Source of the DNA: Odiellus spinosus
Lineage: Eukaryota > Arthropoda > Arachnida > Opiliones > Phalangiidae
Direction of reading: 5' to 3'
DNA length: 64,000 nucleotides
NCBI GenBank assembly: GCA_963920705.1
Contig: OY987225.1
Span: 33,643,458 to 33,707,457, forward strand
A program made the position numbers and the translations under genes. Of this stretch, positions 1 through 12,000 are shown piece by piece. Within the stretch, counting starts at the first letter, position 1; every line of letters starts with the position of its first letter. The notes beneath the pieces are model-generated. The model saw nothing but the letters and a program-made list of their open reading frames with translations, made no database searches and was not told where the DNA came from.

Positions 1-515
1 CTTTAAAATCTAAGTAATTTTTTATAGAAATAAAGGGTACCTAAGTTAGTACCCGCTGCCATTTCAAGGTGAAATAAAATTGACATAAAATATCTTAATT
101 TCAACCCTAATCTGATACCACGTAAAAAGTTAGCGTATCCTTTATCACTATAATATTATACTTTAATTTAAAAGGGGCTTTAGGTTCGAGTTTGCTATCA
201 TATAAAGGTGATTTTGAGTTGACTCGTTTTTTAGAGAGTAATGATACGTTACCATGGCAACCACTTTTGTTGATTACGGGTTCGATAGACTATTATTTCG
301 AAAGAAGTTTACAGTAAGGGTAAAACAAAGGCGGATTTATACTTAATATTAAATCTGGTAAAGGAAAAAGTAGTTCTTGAACACAATTCTGAGTTATTTG
401 AAACCATTTTGTATACCTGAACGTCTTTTAGGGTTTTTCATTCATTCACGCGAATGTCTGTATTAATACAGTAGTCTGATTATTGCGGTTACCTTAGTTA
501 CTTCAGTAACCGATT
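1..515 (+). promoter_or_regulatory. Upstream region of CCDC39 with X-box
   Basis: This stretch precedes the first CCDC39 codon and shows no coding signal. It contains GTTACCATGGCAAC at 248-261, which fits the symmetric RFX X-box consensus GTNNCCATGGNAAC, about 255 bases upstream of the start codon. A weaker palindromic match (GGTTAC ... GTAACC) lies at 487-510, just before the ATG. RFX factors drive ciliary genes in animals, so an X-box upstream of an axonemal gene makes sense. The transcription start site cannot be placed from sequence alone. Confidence 0.6.
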
Positions 516-3500
516 ATGGATTACCAATTAGAATTTAGTAACGTAGAAAATACAAACTTGGATCAAAAGGTATTTGCACACATTTTTGTAAAATTAATAT
601 GTTTTTTTAATATCATCGCGTTTACTCAGTTGAAATTAAAACGACAATATTTGGAGAAATTGCGCGAATTTTGCGAAGAACAAGATAAACAAATATTGAA
701 TTTAGAAGAACACGAAGATCATCTCTTGAAAAATATCGATTATAATCACGTATCTATTTATTTTAATTTTTGTTTTTAAGTCGTATGGTTTAAATATTAT
801 ATTTAAATTAACTTTAAGGAACTCTTACGTTCGACACGAAACGAAATTAACTCTGAAAAAGCTCTCACTAAAATTAAACTTAACGAAAAAGATTACATCG
901 AAAATCAAACGAAAAAAATGAAATTTGAAATTGATGAATTTGAGAAAAATTTCGTTGTATTAGAGGTTAGTATTACTCATTCATTTGTTTATTACAACCA
1001 AAAGTCTATGACTTTATTCCTTAGAAGTAAACAACGCCCTGTAGCTTTATACTATCAGCAAAAATCCAGTTTTATTTAATAGCCCATCACTTAAAAATAG
1101 ACAAAAAAGTCATCACCCCTGTCTGGCTCCGGTGATTTGAACTCTTCCTCGATATTTTGAGTCCCGAGAGAGGGATGGAAATGGAATAGTCCTGGTCGAT
1201 TTCCAAAACCGGAAGTCTAGAGAACCTCGCGAAACTTTTGGCGGGGAAAACTTTTTGTCACGTGATCGTCCGCCATCTTTTTGTAGTGTGAAAATAGCTA
1301 CAGACTAACCAACGCCTCCTATACTTTATCATATAGGAAGCGTTGGACTAACAACTTGAATTTGGTTTGTGGGAAATAAAATTAGAAATAGTCTGGCAGC
1401 CTGTTACTACAAAAAGATGGCGGCGCGGCTATGAGACAAGGGCCCATTTCCGGAAAATCGACCAGGACTATTTAGGCGGGCCGCGCTTGGCTTATATTAT
1501 CCCCCCCCCCCCAACTCTTGAATTTCTCCTGAATTTTAGACGTGGCGCTGGGCCGCTTCAGTCAGAATCTGCCTGTACATTTACCCGGACATTTGCTGTT
1601 TACTTTTTTGCAATAAAGTTATAGACTTTTGGCACAACTCAAAAAAATCTTCAAACAAAGCTACAATAGTGAATATTAATTTTTAATTTATTACGCGTAT
1701 TTCAGAAATGGCTCGTTAATCAAAAACGTAAATTAGACGACCTTCAAGAAGTAGTTGTGTGGGAAACTGATAGTTGGCAAGAATGGTTGCAAAGAGCTTA
1801 CGCAAATGAAAAAACCAATTTAACTATTAATACCATGTTGGGTCAAGATTCGACGTTAATTAAGGTACACGAGTTCTTCGCGATTATTGTCGAGCCAACG
1901 AATAAATCGTTTCGATTACGATTTTCAACAGGAATTAGGCTTAAAGTTGGAAAAAGTTAATTTGGAAGTTTTAAATTGGAAGAAGAACCGAGACGAAGCC
2001 TTTAACGAGCAATTAGTCGCTCAAACGAAACTGAAACGAAACACGAAAGAATTCTACAATTCGCACGAAGATCGGAAAAATATTCTCAAAAGATGGGACG
2101 AAAGCGTTAGAGAAATGGAAAGAAGGGATTCCAGATTGATTTCCATTGGACAAGTAGGCTTAACCTTGGATTTTTAACATCTTAAAGGGACTGTCTGCGT
2201 TTTTAAAGGCCCTTTAAAGTCTCCTTCTTTTATTAGTTAGCGGACGACAACTTCAGAACTTCACTAATAATGACGTCACATCATTAACTATCTATATGTA
2301 TAAGAAAGACCCTAGAACCAAGAAGGATCAGATAAGGAGAGGAAAAGTGGGAACGGCGCGGCTCCTACTGCGTCGGCCTAAACTCCCACTCTGGGAGAAC
2401 GGGGGACAGACGGGGGTAGAGAGGCTTCGTGGTAAATTGTTGTCACGTGGGTAAAACGAATCCTTTATGAGACGCGCTAGCTAGCGACCACGTGACAACA
2501 GTTTACCTCGAGAATTTCCTATCCCCCTTTCCACCCGAGTGGGAGGTTGGCTCTTCTCTCTCTAACTCAACGCAGCCCCACTTTTCCTCTCCTTATCTGA
2601 TCCTTCTTGCTAGAACCAATCAACATTTGTTTTAATTCTAAACTGCGTTAAGCCTATTTTAAGCCTAGTTTAATTAAGCACCTAGTATAAGTTTAGTTGT
2701 ATTTCTGAGGCCATTCTCGGTCATTCTAAATTTGTTTCGGTCAATAATTAAGCTTTCTATTAAAAATAACTGGATTTTCTTGAGGGTATATAAGTCAAAA
2801 CATTAAAATTTTAATTATAATAATTTATTTCAAGGAGTTAAAATTAATTCGAGATAGAGTTGATGGTTTGAAAAGAGTCGCTCAAACTAAAACGGAAAAA
2901 CACGCCGAAAAACTGATTGTGAAAGAGAACTTGGAAAGTCAGTTGCAATTACTGAATTGCGCCCTGATGGATTTAAAACATCATTTATCGCGGTACGGCC
3001 CCGAAAGCCAGCTGGAAAATGAGGTAAATATTTATTCGATAAAAGCAGACGACGACGTTTATAGACCTAACTTGACCCCCTCCCTGGCGTCGTCTCATTT
3101 CTGACCTCAAGCCCACCCGCTTTCGTTTAAATAAAAAACGACTAATTGTCCGCAGCTTGAATCGCTTAAAAATCAAGTTAAAAACCTTTCTTCGGATGAA
3201 AGAAATTTAAGGAGCGCCATTTTCAAGACCAGAGAGGAAATCATAAAAAGAAACCAGATGTGAGTGAGAGAATAATTTCGTTTTTCAAGAGCGCTTTAAA
3301 ACAATCTTAAGTCACAGTGACACGATTTAGGTTTAATATATAATTTTCCCAGAGTTGCTAAGCCTATTTTATTATTACTTGAGGCTAAATGTTTGCTAAG
3401 CCTATTTTATTATTACTTGAGGCTAAATGTTTGTTAAGCCTAATTAATTGAGGCTAAAGTTTGCTAAGCCTAATTATTTGGGGCTAATGTTTGCTAAGCC

Positions 3501-6500
3501 TAATTAATTGAGGCTAAAGTTTGCTAACCCTAATTAATTGAGGCTAAAGTTTTGCTAAGCCTAATTATTTGAGGCTAATGTTTGCTAACCCTAATTAATT
3601 GAGTATAAAATTTGCTAAACCTAGTTGTGGTAAAAGTTTTCTAAAGCCATATTTTTAAACTGTCAAGAATATAGGACTCTGAAACTCTGCTAAGCCTAAT
3701 CTCGCCTATAATTCCACATTTCACTATCCCTTTAAAAAAATGTCAATTGATAACAATTTGAGTGTAAATTTTGTATTTTTTTCTTTCGTCTTTAATATAC
3801 AGCTTGTCAAATTTGAAAGAAAGATTTAAAAGCATGTCGGCGGATTACGCCTCGTTAACGGGAAAGTCGATGTCGGTTGACCTTCGTTTGACCTTGTCCA
3901 AATCCATGATGATTCAGGAGGAAAGATTTCTCGAAAAAATGGATAAAGATCTCGTCAAGTTGAAGGAGAATTTGGCCCACAACGAACTAAAATCGAAAAC
4001 TTTGCGCGAAAAATATCGAACTGTGGGAAGTTGCCTGCAATCCGCCTACGCCAAGTCTCGCGATTTTTCGACTGATATCTCGAAAGTCGAGGCGAAACGA
4101 GAAAATCAGGCCAATATTCTACAAGAGTTGGTAATATGTTATTAAATTTATGCTTAAACTTCATTCCATATAAGTAAACAGTACCCCGTAGCTTAATACT
4201 ATCAGCAAAGGCCTAGTTTTATTTCCTATCACATCACTTAAAATTAGACAAAAAAGTCAACACCCCTGTCTGGCTCTAGTGGTTTGGACTCTTCCTGGAT
4301 ATTTTGAGTCGGGAGGGAGGGCTTGGCTGCTACGGGGCGTTGTTTATTTTTATGTAATAATATAATAGACTTTTGCTATTACTTAAAGGACCACGTTTAA
4401 GTACGCGTTAACTTTTAATCTTAATTAGAACGTAAAAGAACGAGATTTAGAAGAAAAATACGAAATTCTAAAAGGAAACGTACAAAAATCGACAACCGAA
4501 ATTGATCAGAAACTTATGAACGAACTGAAAATCATCAGAGAAATTAGGGACGAAAAATTTCGACATAGTCAATGTTTGAGTTCTAATTTATATCGAACTT
4601 TGGTTAGTATATGATCTAAATAAAAGCGTAATTAAGTTTAATTAAGAGCTTCAATTAGGACGAAATTAAAAAATACGCCCTGGAATTGGACGAAGTTAAA
4701 TTAGAACAAAAAGGTCTGGAAGAAGAAGCGAATAATTTGGATAAAGGCATTGAATTTGCTCGCGCGTCTTTCAATAAGGAAACAAATAAGAAACAAGTTA
4801 GATGTTTAATTAAATTTTATAACTATAGTCCTGGTCGATTTGCCGGAAATGGGGGCCTTGTCTCATAGCCGCGCCGCCATCTTTTTGTAGTAACAGGTTG
4901 CCAGACTATTTTTAATTTTTTTTCCCACAAACCAAATTCAAGTTGTTAGTCCAACGCTTCCTATATGATAAAGTATAAGAGGCGTTGGTTAGTCTGTAGC
5001 TATTTTCACACTACAAAAAGATGGCGGACGATCACGTGACAAAAAGTTTCCCCGCCAAAATTTCCGCGAGGTTCTCTAGACTTCCGGTTTTGGAAATCGA
5101 CCAGGACTATTACGTGTTTTTAAGGATTACCATCTTTTTAATTAAAGGAAATGATGGTTGAAAGTTGTTTGTTGCAAGTTTCAGTAAGGCGTTTACAAAT
5201 TTCTATCGAACAATTAACCGATTTTGTAGGAAAAACAGAGTTGGAAATACTAGAAACTCAAAACGTAAGCCTCTTATCATTCGTTTATACTTAGAATGGA
5301 TCAGTATTTCGTTTGAAAAACTGGTTTTAAACGATAATTTTACGGGCTATAATAGTATCATCGATTTAAAAACAATTTAACGCGGATTTAGGCCGTTCAA
5401 GAAAAACTCTCTGTACTCGAAGAATGTCGAAATTCATTCAAATTAAGAAGAAACCGACTTTCCGAAGAAAAACAACTGGTTTCGGTCAATTTACAGAAAT
5501 GTCTAACAAAACTTAAAGCCGCCGCTGCCAAGTTAGTATCAAAAACGTTTAATTTTCAATCTATTTTCAATTTTATTGTTGTTTGCCCCGAAGGTAAAGT
5601 CTTCCTTTGTCGCGTTGGATATGAATAACATTTGACGCGGCGTCTTGTTTCATTTGCTTTCATTTTTTTTCCTTCTCGCACCCCAGGGCGTCCCGCCATA
5701 GTTTCACTACCTTTGTCGTTACACCTGTACGATGGGACGGAATAAAAGGGAGGGGGTGGGGAACCGCGCAAAAAATCAGGTGGCCTCGGGCGCTTGTCAT
5801 CTTTAAGATAACTTACACCGACATAAAACAAGGCGACGCGTTAGAATGGAGTTTACAAGCCCATCAGTTTTCAACCATATATTGTTTGAACTTTATAAAT
5901 CTACTAAAAATAATGCAGTTTAGGCTTAGTTATTAATACCCAATTATCTAATTTTTGCCTTGTTTTTATAGGCTTAGCTCATCTTAATTAAGTTAATTCT
6001 GACTTTTAGGGTTAGCTCCTTGTTATTCAGACAACTTTAGGGTTATCTCCACTTAATTCAGACAATTTTTAGGCTTAGCTATCGCTTTCCTTTAGGCTTA
6101 ATCCTCTTTATTTTTACATCTTTTAGGCTTAATTCTTCATTATTCCGACAACTCTTTATTCCTTAGCTTTTTATATTTATTCTGATCGTTCTAGTTAGGC
6201 TTAGCTACTTAAATTTACTCTGATCGTTCTAATTAGGCTTAGCTATTTAAATTTATTCTGACCGTTCTAATTAATTAGGCTTAGGTATTTATATTTACGT
6301 ATTTTTATCATTGGTCAAACTATGCTGAAGTCTAAATAGTTTCCAATCATTTTCAAATGCACGCTAAGGTTATTTAATTGGCAAATTTAATTAATTTTAA
6401 TGTTTGAAAGGTACGAAACTTTGATTAAATCTAACGAAGACACTGCTTCTGATCCTGAATTAATGATTTTGAAAGCGGAGAAGGAAAAACAAAAATTAGA

Positions 6501-7303
6501 AGCCAAGGATAGAGATGTTGAAGATTTAATCACCAAAACAGACCGCGAAATTCAAGCACTTCGAAATTCTTTGAGCACCTTAGACAAATCTAATTCTGAT
6601 ATTCGAAACCAAACCAAACCACCTACAAACGAAGTTAAATTTGAGGTAAGAAGTTAGGTCAAGGCTTAGTAATATGCCAAACTTATCAGTCTACCCCGAA
6701 AATATTTACTTATGGCTCTACAATATAAGGTAGTTGAACTTGAAAAAGAGTTACAAAGCCTCTACAATGATATCTATCCGAAACAATGTCAAATGAAGCA
6801 AATTGAAAAAGAAATTAACGAACTAACTATCCATTTGCAAAAAATTCAAAACGATTCCAATTCAGAGTTGGATTTAAAAGAAGTTTCCCAAAAAGTCGAA
6901 TTTTTGAGTCAGCATTTAAGGGAACAAGATGTCAAATTGAGGAGAGCTGATAGTCAAATCAATAAACTTCAAAATGATAAGAAAATGGCTGTTTCAGAGG
7001 TCATAATAGTTAGTATCTTGAAATTATAGTTTAATTAATAGGCTTAATTGATAAAATTAAAAAAAATATAAATTTCAGAATGATGTTTCATTGAAATTAC
7101 TGACAGAATTGAAATCTAAAGTTGATAAAAACGTTCAAGAAATACTATCAGTTTATCCAGAAACAGATGTTTATTTCTCATGCGAATCTAAGGTAATTTT
7201 AATCTTTTTTTCCCTTAAAAACTTTAATCGAAAAGTAACTAGTCGCTACCTTTTGAATTTACAGCCAAGTTTGCTTAAAAATAGAACTTATACTAAGGAA
7301 TAA
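516..7303 (+). CDS. CCDC39: Coiled-coil domain protein 39 (axonemal molecular ruler)
   Basis: CCDC39 with CCDC40 forms the 96-nm axonemal ruler that sets the attachment of inner dynein arms and nexin-dynein regulatory complexes in motile cilia and sperm flagella. I join 16 exons: 516-569, 630-749, 819-965, 1706-1864, 1932-2153, 2835-3023, 3156-3259, 3803-4130, 4429-4602, 4659-4796, 5148-5264, 5392-5531, 6411-6645, 6730-7008, 7079-7192 and 7265-7303. All junctions are GT-AG and keep the frame, giving about 852 residues (human about 940). The product is almost wholly heptad-rich coiled coil. Blocks matching the vertebrate family include the segment with WQEWLQRA (exon 4), the RWDESVREMERRD region (exon 5), KYETLI (exons 12-13) and the C-terminal LTELKSKVDKNVQEI region. 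The donor of exon 14 could be 6999/7000 instead of 7008. A polyadenylation signal AATAAA overlaps the stop codon. Introns carry several MITEs. Confidence 0.9.
1028..1495. mobile_element. Small TIR element (AAACAACGCCC family), copy 1, interrupted
   Basis: The left part (1028-1186) is closely similar to the element at 4175-4346, including the AAACAACGCCCTGTAGC terminus and the inner block with CACCCCTGTCTGGCTC. It is cut by the Tc1-type MITE at 1189-1468, and only a short degraded remnant (GGGCCGCGCTTGGC) remains on the right. It lies in CCDC39 intron 3. Confidence 0.6.
1189..1468. mobile_element. Palindromic MITE with TA target duplication, copy 1
   Basis: This 280-bp element starts GTCCTGGTCGATTT and ends with the reverse complement AAATCGACCAGGAC. 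Both ends are flanked by TA (1187-1188 and 1469-1470), as expected for Tc1/mariner-type insertion. Inside, CCGCCATCTTTTTGTAG and its complement form a second pair of arms, and a central palindrome (CCAACGC ... GCGTTGG) sits near 1310-1347, so nearly the whole element folds on itself. A second copy in opposite orientation lies at 4828-5108. It has no coding capacity. Confidence 0.8.
2321..2609. mobile_element. MITE with about 32-bp TIRs and 7-9 bp target duplication
   Basis: The left end AGAAGGATCAGATAAGGAGA continues as a roughly 32-bp arm, and its reverse complement ends at 2609. CTAGAACCA occurs directly before (2312-2320) and after (2610-2618), a 7-9 bp duplication depending on where the termini are drawn. 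That length suggests hAT- or Mutator-type transposition. An inner inverted pair around TTGTTGTCACGTGG extends the palindrome. It sits in CCDC39 intron 5 and has no coding capacity. Confidence 0.75.
3352..3625. repeat. Degenerate tandem repeat of GCTAAGCCTAATTAATTGAGG units
   Basis: About eight units of roughly 30-38 bp lie in CCDC39 intron 7. Each pairs GCTAAGCCTA with TTGAGGCTAAA, so every unit is itself a small inverted repeat around AAGCC/GGCT. The first two units are almost identical and later ones have drifted. The same AAGCCTA core recurs in introns of other genes in this window. Confidence 0.75.
4175..4346. mobile_element. Small TIR element (AACARYRCCCCGTAGC family), copy 2
   Basis: A compact element of about 170 bp in CCDC39 intron 8. 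The left terminus AAACAGTACCCCGTAGC and the right terminus GCTACGGGGCGTTGTTTA are inverted repeats with two mismatches. The interior matches copy 1 at 1028-1186. There is no coding capacity. Confidence 0.7.
4828..5108. mobile_element. Palindromic MITE with TA target duplication, copy 2 (inverted)
   Basis: This is the same family as 1189-1468 in opposite orientation, with identical terminal 14-mers (GTCCTGGTCGATTT and complement) and TA on both sides. The two copies are 3.4 kb apart in introns 3 and 10 of CCDC39, so the pre-mRNA could form a long intramolecular duplex across exons 4-10. Termini are placed to within a base or two. Confidence 0.8.
5920..6300. repeat. Clustered TTAGGCTTAGCT motifs
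   Basis: CCDC39 intron 12 contains about ten occurrences of GGCTTAG or GGGTTAGC spaced 30-60 bp apart, several followed by ATTCTGA(T/C)CGTTCTA. The spacing is irregular, so this is an eroded tandem array or a pile-up of the dispersed AAGCCTA motif in the complementary orientation to 3352-3625. Confidence 0.6.
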
Positions 7304-7649
7304 AATAAAGACAATGAAAAATTAAATCTTTAAAAAAAAATCCCTTGTTTTTCCATGGAATTCCGCTTTTTATTATTGAACAGAGACGAAAAGTGTCATT
7401 TTTTTTATAAAAACCAAAACAAAAAGATCATTTAAACTTTTTTGTACAATATCATATATAATATAATATATCTTATTTTTTTAATTTCACATTAATGTTT
7501 TTATTGGAACGTTGAAGACAGAAGAAATTTTGGTCACACTGCCCAACTAACGAGTTGAACATCATTTTTTAAATATAAACATGCACTTGTGGTCGTTTCA
7601 AATTGCGTCTTCGTTATATATCGTTAGCACTGATGGTTTAATTTAGGGT

Positions 7650-8135
<486 letters not shown>

Positions 8136-9013
8136 CTTGATGTATCGTAAAGTAAATAGACCAAAAACGGTCGTCAAACTTCGACACGTCTGCCACGTAA
8201 AAATAATTTAGGCCATATTACGTAAACCATACGTCAGCAAGAAGTTACCCGTGATTGGACAACAAATTTCCCGGGGTTGCTGTCAGAGGACCGCGGCTCC
8301 AGCCTTTTCAATTGGGGAATTATTATTAAAATAAATTATTGACTGTTAATTATTGTTTACAGTTTAATTTATTTATTTTAATAGTACTTCAATTTCATCA
8401 CCATGCACAAGTAATTTTGTGTAAAAGATCATTTAATATTATTGGTAAAAACTAACTTGACCATGGGCTGCTTCGTCCAGGGACAGAAATAGGATTTTTT
8501 TGTAATTGAACTATAGTTCAAAATATATAGTTTAATAATAGTTAGGACCTAGGGGACATTTTAAAACATTGTTACATATTGCCCTAATTCCTGTACCAGT
8601 ATTAAGTTATTTTCTTGTCTGCTGATCTCGAAAATGAAAAGCTATCGGACATTTGAAAAATTTATCCTGTGATTATTTCCGTCCCTGACTCCCTGGTGAC
8701 GTCTCTCACTGTTATTCGGCTGTTTACCAAATTTTATTTCCCGCCAAATTGATCGTCAATTAACAAGTTAATGTTTAATTATAATTGAGTATTTATATGT
8801 TTTGTATACATTTTTAAAAGCAATAGAAACCAGACTAAAATATAATCAACAATTTAAGGTTCTTAATGAATTCTTAAATGTACCTTTAATGTAATATAGG
8901 AATTGGTATGTTAAGCCTTTGCCCTTGTTTACAATTTCTTTAAGCCTTGGCTTACTTCAAAGTTCAAAACTTCAAACTTTTAATTAGGACTTTTCTATTT
9001 GAGTAGATATAAA
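8136..9013. promoter_or_regulatory. Divergent SERP1 / SA upstream region
   Basis: This 878-bp interval separates the start codons of SERP1 (-) and SA (+), so it must hold both promoters. Visible sites: GCCACGTAA at 8192-8200, an ACGT-core element like those bound by XBP1/ATF6, about 60 bp from the SERP1 ATG; an inverted CCAAT (ATTGG) near 8256; TGACGTC at 8697-8703; and TTTCCCGCCAAA at 8737-8748, a strong E2F-type match on the SA side. A possible splice acceptor at about 8986 suggests an SA leader exon. Site function is inferred. Confidence 0.55.
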
Positions 9014-12000
9014 ATGCCTCGTAGAAAACAACAGCGTCAAAGCGAAGATGAGGCGACTGACATTTCCAACAATGCTGACGATTTTTTCCCCCCAGATCCG
9101 TAAGTTATAAACTTATACGTCTTATTGAAATGTAATAAACAAAATTTAACTTCAAAGTGTAATGAATCAATGTCTTTCTTGCCAGGGATGAAATTGACGA
9201 CCCGAGTGATGAAACATTCGCGGAATACTCAGTTTCAAGACGCGGAAAACGTCGCAAAGTTGATAACCCAGCTCCAAGAGGGCGAGGTCGAGGAAGAGGT
9301 GCTGGTTCTAGAGGTCGAGGGGCCCGTAGAAACGTCACTGAAAATGCTGATCTAGAATCAAACAGCTTGTTTGAAATTGTTAGAATTGGCAGAGGATCTT
9401 TGCAATCAGTTGTTGATGATTGGATTGAGAATTACAAGCAAGATCGAGACGCTGCTCTCTTAGATCTAATGCAGTTTTTTATCGAATGTGCCGGTTGTAA
9501 AGGACGAATCACTTCCGAAATGCAACAATCGATGGAACACGCCCAGATAATTAGGAAGATGACAGAAGAATTTAAAGAAGAAAGCGGCGATTATCCCTTA
9601 ATCACATCAGGTCCCCAATGGAAGAAGTTCAAGACAAATTACTGCGAATTTGTCCAAGTATTGGTTAAACAATGCCAGTATAGCATCATTTATGACCAGT
9701 ATTTGATGGACAACGTTATTTCCCTTCTAACTGGGCTTTCGGATTCCCAAGTACGAGCTTTCAGGCACACTGCAACCTTAGCTGGTAAGATCTAATCATT
9801 TTAATGCATGGTTAGTTTGTGGAAGTTTGGTTTGGAAACTTTTATTGTTTTAAATATATCTGGTTTAAGAAAGATGACCAAGTTTTCTAGCAAATCATAT
9901 ACAATGTTTAGCTCTAGGCATAAGCTTTCCAAAAAAAAATAAAAAATTGCAACAAGTTGGGGCAAAAGACTCGTTTAAAAGATAAAGGACAATATTGTAG
10001 ACTTACATCAGAAAAATGTCTTAAAATCAAAATTCCCTACTTTAAGAATCTCATAAAGAATGCCTAAAAGAGTTTACCTGAAGTTATCTTTCTTCCATCT
10101 CATTTATTAAATTAGAGAACCATTTTTTTTTCTTTTAAGGGTCCAAACTTAGGCAAGCTTCCAATTTAGTGATCAATATTTATTTTTGCTTAACATTATT
10201 TTAAACTTCAGCCATGAAACTCATGACTGCGTTAGTCGACGTGGCTCTTAGTTTAAGCATCACTTTGGACAACACACAACGTCAATACGAAAGTGAACGT
10301 CAGAAGATTCGAGATAAGAGAACTACAGAAAGGCTAGAAATGTTTATGGCTAAACGACAAGAAGTATGAGACAAATTTTATTCATTCCCAAAATCTAAAT
10401 TAAAACTGAATGCAATTATTCAAATTAATTCCACAGATCGAAGAAAACGTGGAAGAAATTAAGAATATGTTAACGTACATGTTTAAGAGTATATTTGTTC
10501 ATAGATATCGCGATACACTTCCCGAAGTTCGTTCCATTTGTATGACCGAAATTGGTCAATGGATGAAAAAATTTCACCAGCAATTCTTAGACGACAGTTA
10601 TTTGAAATATATCGGTTGGACTTTACACGATAAAGTGGGAGACACGAGGCTTAAGTGTTTACAAGCTTTATTACCTCTCTACGCTTCTGAAGAACTAACT
10701 AGTAAACTCGAACTTTTCACCAACAAATTTAAAGATAGAATCATTAATATGACCTTGGATAAAGAATACGACGTCGCCGTTCACGCTGTTAAATTAGTCA
10801 TCAGCATTCACAAGTAATTCGACAATTTGAAAAAAAAAAAAATATTTTCTAAAACCTTTTAATTTCAGACATCATCAAGATATTTTGAGCGATAAGGATT
10901 GCGAACACGTTTACGAATTGGTTTATTCGTCCCATAGAGCTGTTGCTCAAGCCGCCGGTGAATTTTTAAACGAAAGATTATTCCAACCGGACGAAGAAGT
11001 CGTTCAAGGATTGAGAACAAAACGAGGAAAGAAACGTTCCGTTAACACGCCCCTTATTCGAGATTTGGTTCAATTTTTCATTGAAAGTGAAGTAAGATTC
11101 AAACGAGTTTTGTTAGGGGTGTGCGAGTCTTTCTTTTTGGGGTTTTGAGTCTGATTCCCAGAAAATAGGAACTCTCTTAGTCTTTATTTTTTGCAAAACT
11201 GGACTCGATGAGTCTTAGACTTCTAAATAAATGGTTTAGAGTCTTGTTTGAGTCCTAAATAAAATATATTGAGAGTACTTGGATATAATCGCACACTCCT
11301 AGTTTATATATCAGAGTTTTAATCTCTCAATTGTTTTTAATCCATCAAATGTAGCTTCACGAACACGGCGCTTATTTGGTTGATAGTTTAATCGAAAGTA
11401 ATCCAATGATGAAAGATTGGGAATGTATGACCGATTTGTTGCTCGAAGAACCGGTATAATATTTGATCTGTAAAAGTGTATAAATCTGTAAAAGTGTGTA
11501 AAATGTTGCTTGGAAATGAATTAGGGTGAAAACGAAGAAGGACTCGATGACCGCCAAGAAACCTCCTTAATTGAAATTATGGTTTGTTGCATAAAACAAA
11601 GCGCTACTGGAGAACCACCAGTTGGACGAGGACCCAATCGAAAGGTTTTACTCAAGAAATATAACTCAATTTTAATTTTAAGTATTTGACTTTAAAATTT
11701 AATTTAATTTCAGAATGTTTCGGCCAAAGAACAAAAACAAGTTCAAGATGATAAGGTCAAACTAACGGAACATTTTATTCAAACTTTACCTCAACTTCTG
11801 GTCAAATACAGCGCTGATACTGAGAAGGTCGCTAACCTTATGGTCATACCGCAATATTTTGATTTGGATATTTATACTCAAAGTCGACAAGAAAAAGTAA
11901 ATTGAGATTTAATTTAATTGTGCTTAAATTTTAATTATTTTGAGTGAATTTGGGCTTCATTTGAATTAATTTGGCCCTTTATTTTAATTAATTTGGCCCT

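Noticed and set aside
3352-3625. TTAGGC-like motifs as an interstitial telomere array
   Set aside because: The units are 30-38 bp with AT-rich spacers and not tandem 5-6-mers; the resemblance is only in the core.
5556-5831. Minus-strand 91-residue frame in CCDC39 intron 12
   Set aside because: Lies in a GC-richer intronic patch with no family match and no splice signals; probably repeat-derived.
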